Part shown: positions 11,716-23,242 of the stretch, one piece after another
Layout: each line of letters begins with the position of its first letter
How positions within the stretch are numbered: the stretch's first letter is position 1
Assembly (NCBI GenBank): GCA_010094025.1
Contig: ML991863.1
Location: 1 to 64,000, forward strand
Length of the DNA: 64,000 nucleotides
Origin: Viridothelium virens
Taxonomy: Eukaryota; Ascomycota; Dothideomycetes; Trypetheliales; Trypetheliaceae
Reading direction: 5' to 3'
Notes under the pieces: generated by a model
Database searches by the model: none
The model's input: only the letters and a program-made list of their open reading frames with translations
Told to the model about the DNA's origin: nothing
Position numbers and translations under genes: made by a program

Positions 11716-12334
11716 CTGACCAATCTGGGGGAATAGGATGTTGGTAATGGTGGTGGGACAGCCCTTATCGCATTAATAAAGATTGATGAGATTGAGCTGT
11801 CATATGGTAAAGAGTCTGTACACAAGTTTAAGAGATTGGGTACTGGAAGGGCTTGTGATGAGCATTACAAATGATAAGACTTCCTTTGGCCAATCACAAC
11901 TTGAAAGTCTTAGTTCAGAGGATTATTAGGCAGCAGTAATATTTGGAAAGATTGGGGGCTGAGGTAGAGGGCAATTTTAGTCAAATTCTCCTTACAGCAA
12001 CCTAAATCGAGTCTCTGCCGATCATCAATCTCGCCCATCTGCGGCAAAGCTTTTGATTTCTGCCGCGCCTCATTCCATCCTTAGCGTGCAGCACGCCTCG
12101 GATCGGTGTAGATCAAGCCTAATCTGGAGAAATTGAGTGTGGGTACTGATTTTCTGTCGTTTCACTAAATTAAGCTTCTGGGCTGCATGAGACATCCCCA
12201 GGTTAGTGTCATGCCACAGGGGTTCTTTCATTCAAGCTTTGTCACGTCTGCCTTGCTGCCAGCAATCTGTTTTGCGGTCAGCCAGCCTATCTGCCTTGCG
12301 GTCAAGCACCATCGGTTCTCTCTCCTATCCAGCT
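11716..12334. other. Intergenic, nothing recognised
   Basis: Contains the likely promoter of the divergent Zn(II)2Cys6 gene and of the next plus-strand gene, but no motif I can support. A CTGCCG-rich stretch near 12015-12110 is not a clear repeat. Confidence 0.4.
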
Positions 12335-13253
12335 ATGATAATATCTGCAGTGCTTGAAGACACAGAGAGGTCAGTGTGTTTGAACGAGACCGACCAGATT
12401 GCGACGCTTACAGCAGACGAATTACGGCAATGCCTTGATGCACTGGACAGGGCCAAGCAGGCCGTGAACTCCTGCCAAAAAGCTAGTACCATTTTACCAG
12501 GCTTCACTCGGTCTACTCCTCCATCTCGACTTAAGCGTAGTAAAGTGGAAACCATTGTTCAGCTAATCATGAGTAACTGGAAGTCGTTTGAGAACTGGTC
12601 TGGCGGTCAACTCTCCCAATTATGCGTATTTCCGAAGTCGAACGTTACAGATCTCATTATGGACGAGGTTGTAAGAGAAGCTGTGCGTAACCAGGCTCCA
12701 GAAGTGCCTGTATCGGAAGTTGTCTTGAAGTTGCTGGAGGGAACTCCATGTGCGTATCGACTGATTCAAAGTACGTTGACATACTCTCCGAAAGACTTCA
12801 GCTAATGTATGTAGAGATGAGACCTACAGACAAAATCGGAGAAGCAGGAACACTCTCGCTAGCAGTACAATCGATGGATCCGTTGACCCCGCAGGGCCAA
12901 CCTGATGATTCCAAATATGATGGCAGTCGGAAGCGGAGTGCATCGGTTTATAAAAGTTCTCCAAAGCGTTATTGTATGTCGACATTGTCGGGATCAAATG
13001 GCAATAGTAAGTGACAATAACTAAGCATGCGAAACCTGCTCACCTTTCATGAGGTGCATGTATGAATCCTCTACAAAGTATCGCAGTCGAGGGTCTGATT
13101 GCAGAGGAGAATGATAGCCATGGAAACGCTAACGATAGACGGGGTAAGTTCTTTTCATGGAAAGAAGCCCAACTTATTGATCTCCTGATAGATGCGAATA
13201 CCAGTACATTTCCCTTGTCGAGAGCAGACGGTATGGAGGCTGATCATCATTAA
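12335..13253 (+). CDS. Unknown multi-exon protein
   Basis: A frame open from an ATG at 12335 encodes a helical, Leu-rich region (L-T-A-D-E-L-R-Q-C-L-D-A-L). Near 12750-12800 it must change frame, probably through a short intron with donor GTGCGT or GTACGT and acceptor CTTCAG at 12801, though the join is not resolved. The next exon (12802-13004) encodes K-R-S-A-S-V-Y-K-S-S-P-K-R and ends at a clean donor GTAAGT near 13008. A last exon (about 13070-13253) follows. No domain is recognised. The basic Ser/Lys/Arg block suggests a nuclear protein. It could be a degenerate gene. Confidence 0.4.
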
Positions 13254-14107
13254 CCACTGGAATGCTGACAAAAGAATAGGGTACCCAAATCCTTTTTATA
13301 CATTCAACACTCTCTATGGGTACTCTGCACCTCTCCCTGAAGGGTCCAAAAGCTCTCTTTTGTATACCAAAGATCTCTCAAATAACAGTCTCACTCTTGC
13401 ACACCCGAAAAGAGAATAGAGAGGCAGTAAAAAGATGGCTGTACTTCTATATTACTCTTCAGATGTATACATGTGCCATTCTCAACCTTTACAGTTGCGA
13501 CTTTCGGTTCTCCAGATATTATCTTAGTAGGTATGAGTATTGAAGCTCCTGGAGAGACGGGAAGAGTTGCAGGCTTTTTGAAACGAAAAGCGGTAACTCT
13601 AGTTTGCATTGTTGGATACTGGACGCGTTAGTCTCATCAGGTTCTCTCTAGCAACAGCACTTTATCATACCGGTAATGGGAAGAGCTTCAAGAAATGAGA
13701 CGCGACTTGAACCAAGCCGGTGTTGTCATTACATTGTTCCAAGTCCCCACGAGCATCAAAAGTCGCCTGTTCAAGCCATAATGCGATTTTCTGCATCTCT
13801 TCTTGGGCAGGCTGAGTTAGCTGTTGCACGGACAGATGCTCTTCCCCCGACATGACTGATTGTTACGAGTAATGTGCCTAACTTACCTCCTAAAGTGGCT
13901 GCTAGTGTGAAATAAAGGTAGCCAGGGTCTTGAATCCGCCATCACGTGATTGTCCAGCTTCACGAATTGAGCATTGTCACACACATGCTAGCGGAAGGCG
14001 CCACCAGATTGAAGAAAATCTTGCCCAGCAGATGCAATCACTTTACAAATAACACGTGAAGAGTAAAAGTACTATTCATTGACGTTTTACTACACTTTTA
14101 TTCGCGC
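13254..14107. other. Mostly empty; one small minus-strand frame
   Basis: A 62-codon minus-strand frame at 13665-13853 starts with ATG and encodes Gln/Glu-rich helices (V-Q-Q-L-T-Q-P-A-Q-E-E-M). It has no homology I recognise and could be a micro-gene or an old exon. The rest shows no coding character. Confidence 0.3.
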
Positions 14108-15902
14108 TTACCAGAACCTCAAATCTTCCGCTTCTGAGTTATAGAATACCCAATTCTTACCCTGTCGTCTAGGCCAACTTGACGCACGGTAAATCCACAC
14201 GTTGCTAGGCATCTCGCTTGTTTGTTCAATTAGTTCACCAGCACGGTAACAATGATACTTTCCATTAACCCACGTCCATGTTTGCGGCTGTCCACCAGAC
14301 GTGGAATTCATGGAGGCACGCTCGTCTGAAGTCCGACTCCTTCGATTACGTCTGGATTGCTCGAGCGATTTTGTTGTGCGTTTTATCATTCCAGTATCCT
14401 GGGAAAGCTCATCAGCTGAGGTTTCCGATTCCGAGACATATTGTCCAGTTCTGATTGTTGAAGTAAAGCTTTGACTCGACGATCCCTCTGTTGGCCTAGA
14501 GGCGGCAGCGCTCACGCGCGCATTCGCCTGACTAATGAGCCTTTTTCTCTGTTCCTCTGTCCAATCTCTGGCGTTCCTAAACATCGTAGCTCCTTGTCGG
14601 AACATATCCGCATTATGGGTCATCGCATAAGCTCCCACCTGATGCATATAGTATTCTGGCTGCGTCTTGGACCCATGCGGTTGTCGAAGATGGTGGGCGT
14701 ACATTTTGAGAGTCCCATCATTGTACGTCGAGCTGATTGTATACGCATTGTTGTCGTAGACAGGACTCTCAAGGTTATATGATTGTAGAGTGTGCATTGC
14801 TCTTGCCCCCAGCGCTCCGTCGTAGCAAGCCTGTCGCCTGGCGACAACACCTGTTCCCGACGGTCCTTTAGCCTCAAGAAAGAAGTTAGGTATAGCCGGG
14901 AGGCTATCTTGCCTTGAAGGGATGATTTTGGTGCTGAGATCGTCGCGAACTTGGTGATGTAGCAGTTCGGGTCGCGTGCCGTGGTAGAAGTCAGGCTTGG
15001 CAAATGGTAATCTACTGCCGCCAGCAGCAAATTGAACGAGTGGTTCTAGATTGGCAAATAGGACATTTTCCTGGGGACATTCACCTGCACTGAGCTCGCC
15101 TTCAATGTATGGGATGACTCGGGTTGTTCCACTCCGTTCTCGAGAAGCACGAGCATCTGCTTGGACGAATGCTTCATAGTCTTCCTCCGAGAATACTGAT
15201 GGCGAAAGGGAGGGCCGATACTGCGCAAATCTTGCGTGAAGAGCATCCCAATTAGCTGGCTTTGGCGGGATCTGGCCATCCAGATTATCGTACCCGTAAG
15301 GGTATATACCCCCATCGATGAGTTTTTGCTCGAAATTTGGGTTGTAGGTGCCTGAAGATCCCGACTTTCGCGTAGCGGTTGTGTTCGTCGTAGAGAGTGT
15401 CCTCGAGGCGGATGCCGTTCTCTTGCTCCGGCGTTGAGTAGATTGGCTGGAGCTCATAGCGCCACTGCAAATCGTAAACTGTCGGACAAGTAAGCTCATG
15501 CTAACGACAGAACTAAGCTCTGCATACTCCTCTCAGACTGGACAAGTCCGGGCCTCCGTATCGAGCGAATCGCTGTAACTGCTTCCGTTCTGGATCCTCA
15601 CAGGAGTCGATGAATTCACTAATATGCCTGGCCGAGCGATTTACTCTTGTGCGAGTAAGAGCTCTTCGAGTGATGGGCCGGTAAGACGGAGGAGACAGTT
15701 CAAGGTGGGTTGCTGCTTCGATGTTTCTTCGATCAAGCTCTCTTAATGCGTCTTGGGTCAACCAGATCTTTGAGAGAGTATCCCAAAAGACCGACAGAGG
15801 TTGGAGTTCCTCGCATGTATGGTCGAGTTTCTGCCTCTTTCTGAGCGGTTCGGAACGGAGACACTGCTGCTCAGGTAGAGGGCGCTTCGGTGGACCAGGC
15901 AT
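14108..15902 (-). CDS. PD-(D/E)XK nuclease-like fungal protein (DUF7924-like)
   Basis: Two exons: 15902-15528, a 49-nt intron (15527-15479; donor GTATGC, acceptor CGACAG) and 15478-14108, giving 581 residues. The N-terminus is basic (R-K-R-Q-K) and carries F-W-D-T-L-S-K-I-W-L-T and R-F-A-R-Y-G-G-P-D-L, conserved in a large fungal family. The core holds K-P-D-F-Y-H-G (Asp 288) and F-F-L-E-A-K-G-P (Glu 327, Lys 329), then R-R-Q-A-C-Y-D-G-A-L-G-A-R-A-M. The D...E-x-K spacing fits a restriction-endonuclease-like fold. Enzymatic activity is unproven; nuclease is an inference from the motif. A Ser/Arg-rich linker and an aromatic C-terminus follow. The gene appears whole. Confidence 0.75.
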
Positions 15903-16224
15903 GGAGGGATATTCTGAGAACGTCGACTATGGAGGGTCTGCAGCGCGTAAATAGATGCCAGTAGCATCAGACCTTGCGGGGAAATTGGAATAATGGTAAT
16001 CATGTAGGGCATGGACGTTTGGCAGCGGCAGATGAAGCAGGGCGTCACGGGCGCGTAACTAGTACCGAAACGTCCTTAGTACTAGACCGTTCGATACTCC
16101 ATGTCTTATCTGATGATCTCCCTCTTCGTCGTTGATCCGGTCGCTTTTTAGCTCGCAGGCTTGCCCTTACTTGCAACCTTGAGGTGGTAGCAGCTACAAT
16201 TCTACCAACCCAATCACCCCTATT

Positions 16225-17203
16225 ATGGATGCTTCAAGTACTAATTCGGAAATCATCAAGTTCTGTTCCTCTGTGCCCCTTGACGATCACAAACGGCTCG
16301 GTCTACGACACTCTGGTGCTTTTAGTCGTGTTCTTCGACTTTCAGACGATACGGTAGTAAAATATGGAAATGATGTTACAGAAGTTGAAGCTCGTAACCA
16401 GAATTTTGCTCGTTGTTCATTAGCTTCTAGCGATGTTTACGTACCGAGCGTTCTACGGTTTTTTACAGATCAGAATACAGATATCGACAAACAAAAGGGA
16501 TACCTTGTCATGGAATATATACATGGGAAAGAATTAGAACCAGCGCTATATCCTTATGCGATCACTATACTCACTCGCACCTTAGATGTCATGTCCTCTA
16601 TTTCTGGATCACGCCCTGGCCCATGTGAAGGAGGTGCTCGACAAGGTCTTCTCTGGTCAGACGAGGAAAACGAGTTTTCTTCGGTCGCGGAGATGGAAGG
16701 TTGGTTTAATCGAAGGCTCCATGTCACATGTGGATCTTCTGTATCATTGCAGAAATTACCACTGATTCTGTGTCATCTGGACATCGCACCGAGAAATATT
16801 ATTCCTCGACAAGATGGTAGAATCTGTCTCCTTGATTGGTCTTCAGCTGGATTCTATCCTCAAATCTTTGAAGCTTGTGTGCAGAGGATCCTAAGGCCTA
16901 GGGACTCTTTCCATGAACTCGTGTTGGACATGTATAATTTTACGAGCGAGGAACAACAGCAGATTGAGCTAATTTGTTTGGCTTGGAAAAACAGCCAAGA
17001 AAGGTTTTTGTAAGTTAACCTGCACGTTCTTGAAGCTACTCTTTCTTATAAAAGGCAGCCTTCCAGAAACCGAGACTAGGTCAACACGATTTATGCGTCA
17101 ACTTGATACAAAATTCTCAGATGAAGTAGGAGGCCCATATCCGGTGCCAGATCCACCGGTACAAAAGGGGCAGCCTTTTAGTAAAAGCTCCCTTGCACCA
17201 TAG
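16225..17203 (+). CDS. Aminoglycoside-phosphotransferase-like kinase
   Basis: Exons 16225-17009 and 17059-17203 flank a 49-nt intron (GTAAGT...GGCAG); the spliced protein has 309 residues. It shows a nucleotide-binding N-lobe (V-V-K-Y-G), the hinge Y-L-V-M-E-Y-I, the catalytic loop C-H-L-D-I-A-P-R-N-I-I (HxDxxxxN) and the metal-binding I-C-L-L-D-W-S-S-A-G-F-Y-P. This is the APH/choline-kinase fold (PF01636), which is strongly expanded in ascomycetes; real substrates are mostly unknown, and drug resistance should not be assumed. The 3' end overlaps the convergent gene below by 26 nt. Confidence 0.85.
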
Positions 17204-17696
17204 CAAGCTCTCTCGTTGAACCTCCTAGCCCATACTGAAGATGTAGAGCACCCCAGATTATGAGCACGCTATCTTGTGAGACCCAACCCCTCTCGGCCAA
17301 ATCACTAAGGATAACGTAACTAAGGTGGTTGTAAGCTATCCGAATCTGGGTGATAGTCAATACTTACATCCACCATCGACATCCTGATCCTCCTCCTGAC
17401 ATAGTATATCTGTTGCGTCGTCTTTCGTATATAAGATCTAACACATGTTCCGAATATATCGCAGTAGTCGGTACGATGTCCCAATAACGGAGGCTCGAAC
17501 TGCTGACGATATAATTTCGATTATCGATTACGAGGGTGCCCTGGTTGCTATTTTCTGCCCCACGCATGTTAATCTGAACCGATTCCGTTCCGTTAACAAC
17601 AAGGTAGATGGTCCAATGATTGTTGCACATCTGCGATGGACTTCCATATACTCCAGTATTGTGGACTACAATCCTAATAAAGCTAATGGGTGGCAT
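17178..17696 (-). CDS. DUF7770-like fungal protein
   Basis: The first exon starts at ATG 17696 and encodes I-R-I-V-V-H-N-T-G-V-Y-G, C-N-N-H-W-T-I-Y-L and Y-T-M-S-G-G-G-S-G-C-R-W-W, a pattern I recall from a fungal family annotated DUF7770. A donor GTAAGT in G-G-T-G-G-A-T and an acceptor CCTTAG about 48 nt later join it to Y-V-I-L-S-D-L-A, ending in Q-G-S-F-Y at 17178. Product about 156 residues, complete. Function unknown. The convergent overlap with the APH-like gene suggests tight packing. Confidence 0.65.
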
Positions 17697-18821
17697 TTTC
17701 TCTATTTATTGACTCCGCTTGCCAAGAAAGTAAAGTGATTGAGGAAGATTGCTAACCAAGCTTTGCCAAATAAAGGGAAAATATAGATCCTCTCAAACAA
17801 GCCCCGACTCTCACAATTCCGACTTTATAGATTTTGCTAATGATCGAATCGGGCGGGTAGACACCACTATTCTTACGCCGATAACAAACTGCAGCCTTCT
17901 CCCCGACGTGATGGGTTACCGGTTGTTATCACAAAGTTTCTATTGGTGTGGTCAAACACGGTAGGTTAGAGCGGAGAACTGGGATATTGTTGCCTGTGCA
18001 GGAGCAGTTTGCTAGGGATGGGGAACCTCGATTATGTTGAAGTGTAGGAACACGCCGTTTGCATGCATCGATGTACTGTCACGGTGGAGCATGCATGCGG
18101 CTGCAGATAGGACGGAAGCACGAAAAATGCGACTATGCGCCCAGATTTTCAATTCGCTGCGTAGCTGGCCAGGATACTACCATCATTTCATCACATAGAG
18201 AGACGCTATTCCTTCTTCTCACCCATTCAACCCTTCTATAGCTCTGCCGATGTACACTTGATGATAGGAATGTGAAACAATTTTGTCACAGCTGGATAGG
18301 CAAGTTCGTGGATTTCTTCGCAGCTTGTCGTAGAAAAGACTTGTCCGTTTACGTAGCCTTGTTCGAGGAAGAGATTAATAGGAAAAAGTACGCTGCTTGG
18401 TGACACAATTAGCATTCAGACTTCTAGAGTTATAGCAATTACTTAGATGGAGACGCAACTCACTGATGTTACTTAGTTATTGCATCTCGGACAGTCCACC
18501 TCGTTCCCATTCGAATCTCTAACAACTCCTGACCCACCACAGGCTGCACATGATTGACTCGGCATTTTGAAAATGGGGCTTGGGAGAGGCAACAATGATT
18601 TGATTCCCGCGTAAGAGGGTATTCGGTATGCGACTTCTTCAATACGGTGACGTGACCCGAAAATGTAGACGCCTCGGATCTATATTAATCCATCACCGTC
18701 AAGCCAGCCTTGAGAACGCCAACGCGTATCAGTGAGAGGCTTTTTGACTCCACCATTCAACCTTTCACGTCGAAATTGTGTCAAACTGCAGCCTGTCTCT
18801 TTCTACACGTTGAAACGCGTA
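17697..18821. other. Intergenic, nothing recognised
   Basis: Short unsupported frames only (for example 17749-17964 and 18059-18241). No RNA gene or repeat seen. Confidence 0.4.
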
Positions 18822-19563
18822 ATGGGAGACGAGGAAGGAGCCCTTGAACAAAACGGTTATATTGTTACGAAGAGCAAGGAAGTAGGCGGAGAGGTGGATG
18901 AGATCAATGTCGAGTTGGATGCAGGGAAAAATCCCTTCCAAGAGATCAAAGGGCTCAAGTTTTGGTCTAAGAACTTCGGCCCTGAAAATGAGGGAAGTCT
19001 ACGGCTACTCGATGATACCCCTCTAACATGGCGTGCAGTCTATCCTCAGGGACTTACCCAGCTTCGATGTCGTTTTCTTCACCTCGTACACTATGATTGG
19101 AAAACACTCCTCTACTGCACTACATACGCTGCTCACGGAACACGAGCAAGTCCAATCTATCAACGAGATTGGGATTTGTGTAGTGTTTGCATTTGGTGGC
19201 GCCAGTCAGATCAAAGTTGAGCCTGGCTCACATCGCACGCCAAAGATCAGGTCATTCGCTACGGACGAAGATTCGTCCAGAATAAAAGCCACCATTAAGC
19301 TCAATCATGCCTGCGTAAAAGGCCCCACCGAGATAATTGCCCTGGACGACGGAGGAAGATTACTGATTGACCCTCGGCTGAATTTCTGCATTCTTGAGGG
19401 AAAAGGGATGATGTTTATTTATAGGAAGAGTGTTGTAGAAAGACCGCCAATGAGCTTTCCAGTGGGGCTTGAAGAATTCATAACAAGGCTGGAGACTGAC
19501 AAATTTAAGATACATGCTGAGTTTAGCAAAAGGATTGAGCCAGCGGCGCCGGAAGCTGGGTAA
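18822..19563 (+). pseudogene. Unknown protein, frame shifted once
   Basis: The frame from ATG 18822 (M-G-D-E-E-G-A-L-E-Q) stays open to about 19040 and passes through W-R-A, where the adjacent frame takes over (S-I-L-R-D-L-P-S-F-D-V-V-F-F) and runs to 19563 with good coding character. There is no donor or acceptor between them, so a one-base frameshift is the simplest reading; a sequencing error is possible. The C-terminal half contains a beta-rich region (I-I-A-L-D-D-G-G-R-L-L-I-D-P). No family recognised. Confidence 0.5.
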
Positions 19564-19780
19564 TGCTCAGGATAGCCGCATGCGGCTGATTCCACATTTC
19601 GTTACCTCCATCACTGATCCATCTGCCCAATTGGGACATCCCGCCAGCGTTTTCTACACGAGGTCAGCCATGTTTCAAGAACCAGAAACCAAGCACTTAC
19701 CACGTTGCGCCCCAGCCATCAGACCCAACCCCTGAGTAGAGTTGGAAAATTGGCCCTCCTCTAGATGATCATGTCCTATA

Positions 19781-20827
19781 TCAAGCTTTAGCTGATTGAA
19801 TTAGCGCAGTAGCCACCACACGCTTACGAGATGAATATGTCACGAGCCCCTGATGCGCTGCGATCTGTGCCGCAGGACTCTCAGTCTGGGCTCCATTGAC
19901 CGTCCCACCCCTGGCCATTGCGTACAAGGATGCTCCCACGACATTCGCTTGCCTTTCTGTCACGTCCATCCCTAGCCTCTGTTTGTACGCTTGCTGAGCT
20001 TCGTCAAGGTGGGGAAGGAATCGTTTGCCCAGTTCCGGGATGAATTTGAGTTCTTCCAAATGAAGCTGCTTGTTGAGCCATTCCAATGGACATGCCCGAG
20101 AAAACTCCCGGGGGACAAATGCCATGATCGCTGATATCCCAGGGAACTCTCGGTCTAGGTCCCTGTATCGATTTCCTGTGTAAATCGCTCGCCTTGCTGC
20201 ATCTTGGTCTGGAAATGATTCTGGATGTTCCCTGATAAAAGTAGTGACGGTGGTTTCGGTCAAAGGTCTTTTATCCAGTAGTGCAACCTCCCAAATTTCA
20301 TAGTCAGCCGCCAGACTAAGAAGTGCCAAAAGTCTTCGAAATTGTGTATGTTGTTCAGTCAGACCGCCCCCATCGTGTTCCATGACATGCTGCAGTCTTC
20401 TGTCCTCATTCGTTGCCACTGGTTCGAGGCATAACAAGTGACCTCCATCTTGAAAGAATTTCACGATTTCGGTCTCCTGTTTAGCGAGCTTGAGACAGAG
20501 GTTGATAATAGGCTCATATTCTCCGGCTTGCGGCTGTTCGATCATCTCGCCAGATATTAGAATTTCCGGTTGCCTATCCATTCGACCGGTACTTTGAGCC
20601 AGTTGTACTGTGTTCTCATTTTCAATCGCACTGATTTGGCTCGAACTTGTGAGGATAGGGTAAGGGGCTAGTTCCGCTTCTTCCCTCTGAATCCGGAAAC
20701 GAAGGAAAGTCAAGGCCCTTCGGTGCTCAGCCTTCTGAATCGGCGAAGCTTTCAAAATTCTCAAAACAGCAAGCTCAAGCTCATCACCCTTTGGTTGCAC
20801 TCTCTGCCTTCTCTTTGTTGCGGCCAT
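19781..20827 (-). CDS. Unknown 348-residue protein
   Basis: A single frame from ATG 20827 to 19781. The N-terminus is basic (K-R-R-Q-R-V-Q-P-K-G), followed by helical Leu/Glu-rich sequence, an F-R-R-L-L-A-L-L-S-L-A-A segment and a C-terminal region with W-L-N-K-Q-L-H-L-E-E-L. The frame also stays open upstream to 21154, but that stretch is translated minisatellite, so I place the start at 20827. No family is recognised. Confidence 0.55.
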   Translation of the reverse strand: MAATKRRQRVQPKGDELELAVLRILKASPIQKAEHRRALTFLRFRIQREEAELAPYPILTSSSQISAIENENTVQLAQSTGRMDRQPEILISGEMIEQPQAGEYEPIINLCLKLAKQETEIVKFFQDGGHLLCLEPVATNEDRRLQHVMEHDGGGLTEQHTQFRRLLALLSLAADYEIWEVALLDKRPLTETTVTTFIREHPESFPDQDAARRAIYTGNRYRDLDREFPGISAIMAFVPREFSRACPLEWLNKQLHLEELKFIPELGKRFLPHLDEAQQAYKQRLGMDVTERQANVVGASLYAMARGGTVNGAQTESPAAQIAAHQGLVTYSSRKRVVATALIQSAKA

Positions 20828-20854
20828 GTCGCATACAGGTGAAGGAGAGAGTCG

Positions 20855-21385
20855 TGCAGAGAGCTTGCAGGGATGTAACAGACTGAGATGATAGGATGAA
20901 CCGTGTGAGATCTCCTCAACGCGCAGAGCTTTCAGGGGTGCAAGCGTCCGAGACTTGAATAACTTGCTAGTCAAGAGCTGAGCCTTGCGAGGTCTCTGCA
21001 GCGCAGAGAGCTCACAGGGATGCAAGCGTGCGAGACCTGATATATATGCTATCCAGAGGAGAACCTTGCAAGGTTTCTGCAGCGCGGAGAGCTCACAGGG
21101 ATGCAAGTGCGCGAGACCCAAGATATATGTTACTTGGGAACGTGAACCCTGCAAGGTCTCTGTAGCGCGCTATGCTGCTCAGGAAGGTGGATCCTGTAAG
21201 GTCTCTGCACCGCGGAGAGCTCGCAGGCTATGCTAATCAAGAAGGTAAACCCTGCAAGGTCTCTACAGCACGGAGAGCTCATAGGCGACGCAGGGTATGC
21301 TACTCAGGAAGGTGAACCCTGCAAGGTTTCTGCAGCGCAGAGAGCTTACAGGGATGTAAGTGTCTAAGACTTGCGAGGTGCCGTC
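20855..21385. repeat. GC-rich minisatellite, 6-7 degenerate units
   Basis: Tandem units of roughly 60-80 bp share cores such as CCTGCAAGGTCTCTG, CAGCGCGGAGAGCTCACAGG and GATGCAAG(C/T)G; spacing and length vary. The array lies directly 5' of the minus-strand gene starting at 20827, so it would be in its promoter or leader. In the minus frame it also reads through as repeated C-E-L-S-A-L-Q motifs. Confidence 0.8.
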
Positions 21386-21779
21386 TTCCATCCATCGCGC
21401 GGCCTTTGATCCACAGGCCGGAGATGGCAGGAAGACGGCGCAAGTGGCACGAGATGATGCGAAGCGGCGGCGGACATCACATCAGCTGCTTTGTACCCTT
21501 GAATATTGAACTCTTAGAGGCGGATGACGCGGCTCAAAGATCCAGCACGGTCTACACAATCGGCCTTTGATGGACGTCAAGAAGCGACGGAGGGATGTCG
21601 CCCACTAGGCTTTTGTACTTCCGAAGATTTAATGCAGTTGCGTATATCCCCTTTCAGTCTACTTAAAATTTCTACCACTGTCACATCCAGTACTTTGGTA
21701 TAACCATAAAAGCATTCCAGCTTATACAGACATTTCTTTTGATACCTTTCCTTTCTATGTCCAAGAAAGAAAGCATCTC
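21386..21779. other. Intergenic; promoter region of the Ras-like gene
   Basis: GC-rich to about 21620, then AT-rich before the next gene. It has no coding character. Confidence 0.35.
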
Positions 21780-22409
21780 ATGTCTTATTATATGACTCCA
21801 AAAATATACTTCCACAAAATTGCAGTGTTGGGCGACAGTGGTGTGGGAAAAACAGCTCTTGTGCTCAAGGGAAGTATCAAAGCTTAAACTATCTTGATCC
21901 GGCTAATTAAATTACAGTCCTGCATTAATAAGTTTTCAGACGATTATGAACCGACGATTAAGGATTCATATCGCAAGAATATCCAATCTAGTCATTACGA
22001 CTTTCTATTGGATGTCCTCGACACACCTGGAGCAGAAGAGCACTTGCAGATTCGAGAAGAATGCATAAAAGAAAGCGAGTGTTTCATCCTTATTTACAGC
22101 ATCACATCGGAATCCTCGTTTGCTAAGATTCGAAATCTCCACGAAGAAGTCCGACGTCTAAAGACTGACACACTATCGCCGGTTGTACTGGTAGGTACCA
22201 AGAGTGATCAAAGTGCGGAACGGAAGATTTCCACCCGTTGTGGCGAAAGCCTGGCTCAAGAACTCAATTGCAGGTTTATGGAAATTTCGGCGAAGTATGA
22301 AGATGTCGACTTTGTATTTGTCAGCGCCCTTCTCATTCTCCATCAACAGTATGAGTTGGAAGAAAATCAAAGCTCCCGCAAGCCTATGGCGAAATGCGTA
22401 ATTCTTTGA
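21780..22409 (+). CDS. Ras-like small GTPase with abnormal intron donor
   Basis: Exon 1 (21780-21869) encodes the P-loop G-D-S-G-V-G-K-T; exon 2 (21918-22409) encodes switch I Y-E-P-T-I-K-D-S-Y, G3 D-T-P-G-A-E-E, G4 T-K-S-D, G5 I-S-A-K and a C-terminal C-V-I-L, a CAAX box predicted to be geranylgeranylated. The joined 193-residue protein aligns with Ras with no gap at the junction. The 48-nt intron ends in CAG and has a CTAAT branch, but starts GGAAGTATC rather than GTAAGTATC. Unless a GG donor works, the transcript is mis-spliced, so the gene may be newly inactive. Ras-like proteins act as membrane-bound signalling switches. Gln 61 of Ras corresponds to Glu here (G-A-E-E), which may lower GTPase activity. 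Confidence 0.8.
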
Positions 22410-23242
22410 GAAAGGGACATAGATTTACGGAGTACAGATTGACTTTTGCTTGTGCATGTAGCTAGGTTTTTGTTAGACTAGCAGCGTGAAGAAGTAAAGT
22501 GTTATGGAGAACCCCTACAGCATTCATGAGGTTTTGTGTACATTTCCTTGATGACAGTTTTGCATGGTTCAAGCGTTGTGTGGTAGTGCTCACAGAAACT
22601 CCGTATAATTGGTTGATCATGTTTGCAGTCGAATTGGAGCATATTCCACTCGCACATACTGAACCAGGGAATACAATATCTGATTTGAGATAGTATGTCA
22701 TCGATAGGAAATTCGCCACATTTTAATAGCGTTCAGGGATAGCAGATAGTAAGTATGCTATCCTTGCTGATACCCAGCATTGATTGTGATCTGCATGTAC
22801 TAAATCTTAGTACATTCAATAGAATTCTTATTAGGCAAGATACTGCTGGTCTTTGGATCACAGTCAGTAGTGCTTATTGGTCTGCGCCTTCAGGTCATAT
22901 TTGGACTCCAAGATAAGTAATTCAGGATGCTCATGGGCCGAAGCCAAATGGGACAGCTTCAAGTAGATCCCGTCCATCATGAAAGTGATGATGCACAGGG
23001 AGGAAACTTTATCATTATATCACATCACTTGAGCATTGGATATTTGGGTACTCTCAACTTGTATCGCGGCACTTAAACAAATAGAAAAGAGTTAAGTATT
23101 GCTTTAGCTATATATGAAAATTTGAACCGTACAATTGGAAGCATCAAAACATAGTGGTGTTGAACCAATAACGAAAGCTCGCAATCTTATCGCAAGAGTG
23201 TCTCATAGGGGGCCCATAATGGACAACAAAAGAAGCCGGTAA
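22410..23242. other. Intergenic, nothing recognised
   Basis: AT-rich with only short antisense-matched frames at 22462-22719. No repeats or RNA genes seen. Confidence 0.4.

Noticed and set aside
16225-17203. Antibiotic resistance gene
   Set aside because: The APH fold is shared by many fungal kinases of unknown substrate; no evidence for drug modification.
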